This document shows, piece by piece, positions 32,268-32,336 of a DNA stretch of 32,336 bases. Below the pieces are notes generated by a model. That model was not told where the DNA came from and did not search any database. It saw only the letters and a program-made list of their open reading frames with translations. Both the position numbers and the translations under genes were made by a program. Source of the DNA: a virus; IMG/VR virus record IMGVR_UViG_3300020183_000287, positions 1-32,336 of that record, one strand, 5' to 3'. How positions within the stretch are numbered: position 1 is the stretch's first letter; every line of letters starts with the position of its first letter.

Positions 32268-32336
32268 ATGTGTAAAGTATGTATAATTTGTAAAATTGAA
32301 AAACCATTAACAGAATTTCATAAACATAAAAGAAGA
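32268..32336 (+). CDS. Start of a zinc-finger-type protein, possibly an HNH endonuclease (partial, 3' end outside window)
   Basis: Twenty-three codons are visible: MCKVCIICKIEKPLTEFHKH, then KRR. The C-x2-C followed by E-K-P-L-T-E-F is the first half of a zinc ribbon that commonly opens phage HNH/GIY-type endonucleases and related proteins (C-x2-C-x-x-x-K-P-L-x-x-F). The second CxxC and any nuclease domain would lie outside the window, so the function is only a guess. A nearby octamer and a terminator on its left mark it as a new unit. The ATG four bases earlier is followed by a stop and is excluded. Confidence 0.6.
   Translation, partial: MCKVCIICKIEKPLTEFHKHKRR

Noticed and set aside
1-32336. 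tRNA or other structured RNA genes
   Set aside because: Reading the short gaps shows only terminator hairpins and AT-rich leaders. No cloverleaf or CCA-ended structure was seen. A tRNAscan run would settle it.
1-32336. Stop-codon reassignment (TGA or TAG read as an amino acid), as in some gut phages of Bacteroidota
   Set aside because: TAA, TGA and TAG all serve as ordinary stops here, for example TGA at 2278-2280, 12204-12206 and 30897-30899, at sensible gene ends coupled to the next start.

Overview
This AT-rich window looks like part of the late structural region of a large T4-like contractile-tailed phage (myovirus) that infects a member of the Bacteroidota, probably a Flavobacteriia-like host. 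The phage assignment rests on adjacent baseplate wedge genes of the gp25 and gp6 families. They are followed by about 25 kb of very large, Asn/Thr/Cys-rich baseplate and fibre proteins packed with 1-8 nt overlaps. The host assignment rests on three observations. Start codons are preceded by A-rich leaders with almost no Shine-Dalgarno sequence. Several fibre proteins carry repeats resembling the SprB gliding-adhesin repeat. A small cysteine protein resembles DUF5522, a family I associate with Bacteroidota.

Layout. Positions 1-2290 hold the tail of an upstream gene, a class II (B12-dependent) ribonucleotide reductase and the DUF5522-like protein, closed by a terminator whose hairpin contains the stop codon. 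Positions 2326-4816 hold gp25 and gp6. Positions 4893-13348 hold four overlapping or abutting structural genes, led by a 1592-residue protein with an unexpected block of membrane segments. Positions 13383-22671 hold a 302-residue structural protein, a 983-residue baseplate-like protein and a run of fibre proteins with SprB-like repeats, Thr-Pro linkers and small stand-alone modules. A single minus-strand gene at 22668-23255 encodes a sialyltransferase-like (GT29) glycosyltransferase. Positions 23336-29679 hold more fibre and collar genes. Position 29685 starts a RuvC-like resolvase. Positions 30330-32187 hold three small proteins, two of which share an almost identical N-terminal module. After a terminator, the window ends in the first 23 codons of a protein with a zinc-finger-like start.

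Regulation. The octamer TATTTATA, or a one-base variant, lies 0-18 nt upstream of the first gene of nearly every structural transcription unit, always in the orientation of the gene, including the lone minus-strand gene. It is absent before the nucleotide-metabolism genes at the left. I read it as the late promoter of this phage. It reads as the reverse complement of the T4 late element TATAAATA, and it often sits so close to ATG that the mRNAs would be nearly leaderless.

How the parts fit. The reductase would supply deoxynucleotides. The resolvase would debranch DNA before packaging. The baseplate and fibre genes build the host-recognition end of the tail. The three small proteins near the right end carry N-termini that look like capsid-targeting peptides ending at T4-protease-like sites (L-x-E or I-x-E), so they may be internal head proteins. 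The glycosyltransferase could decorate the host surface or the phage's own fibres. Functions beyond the named families are inference from sequence reading alone.
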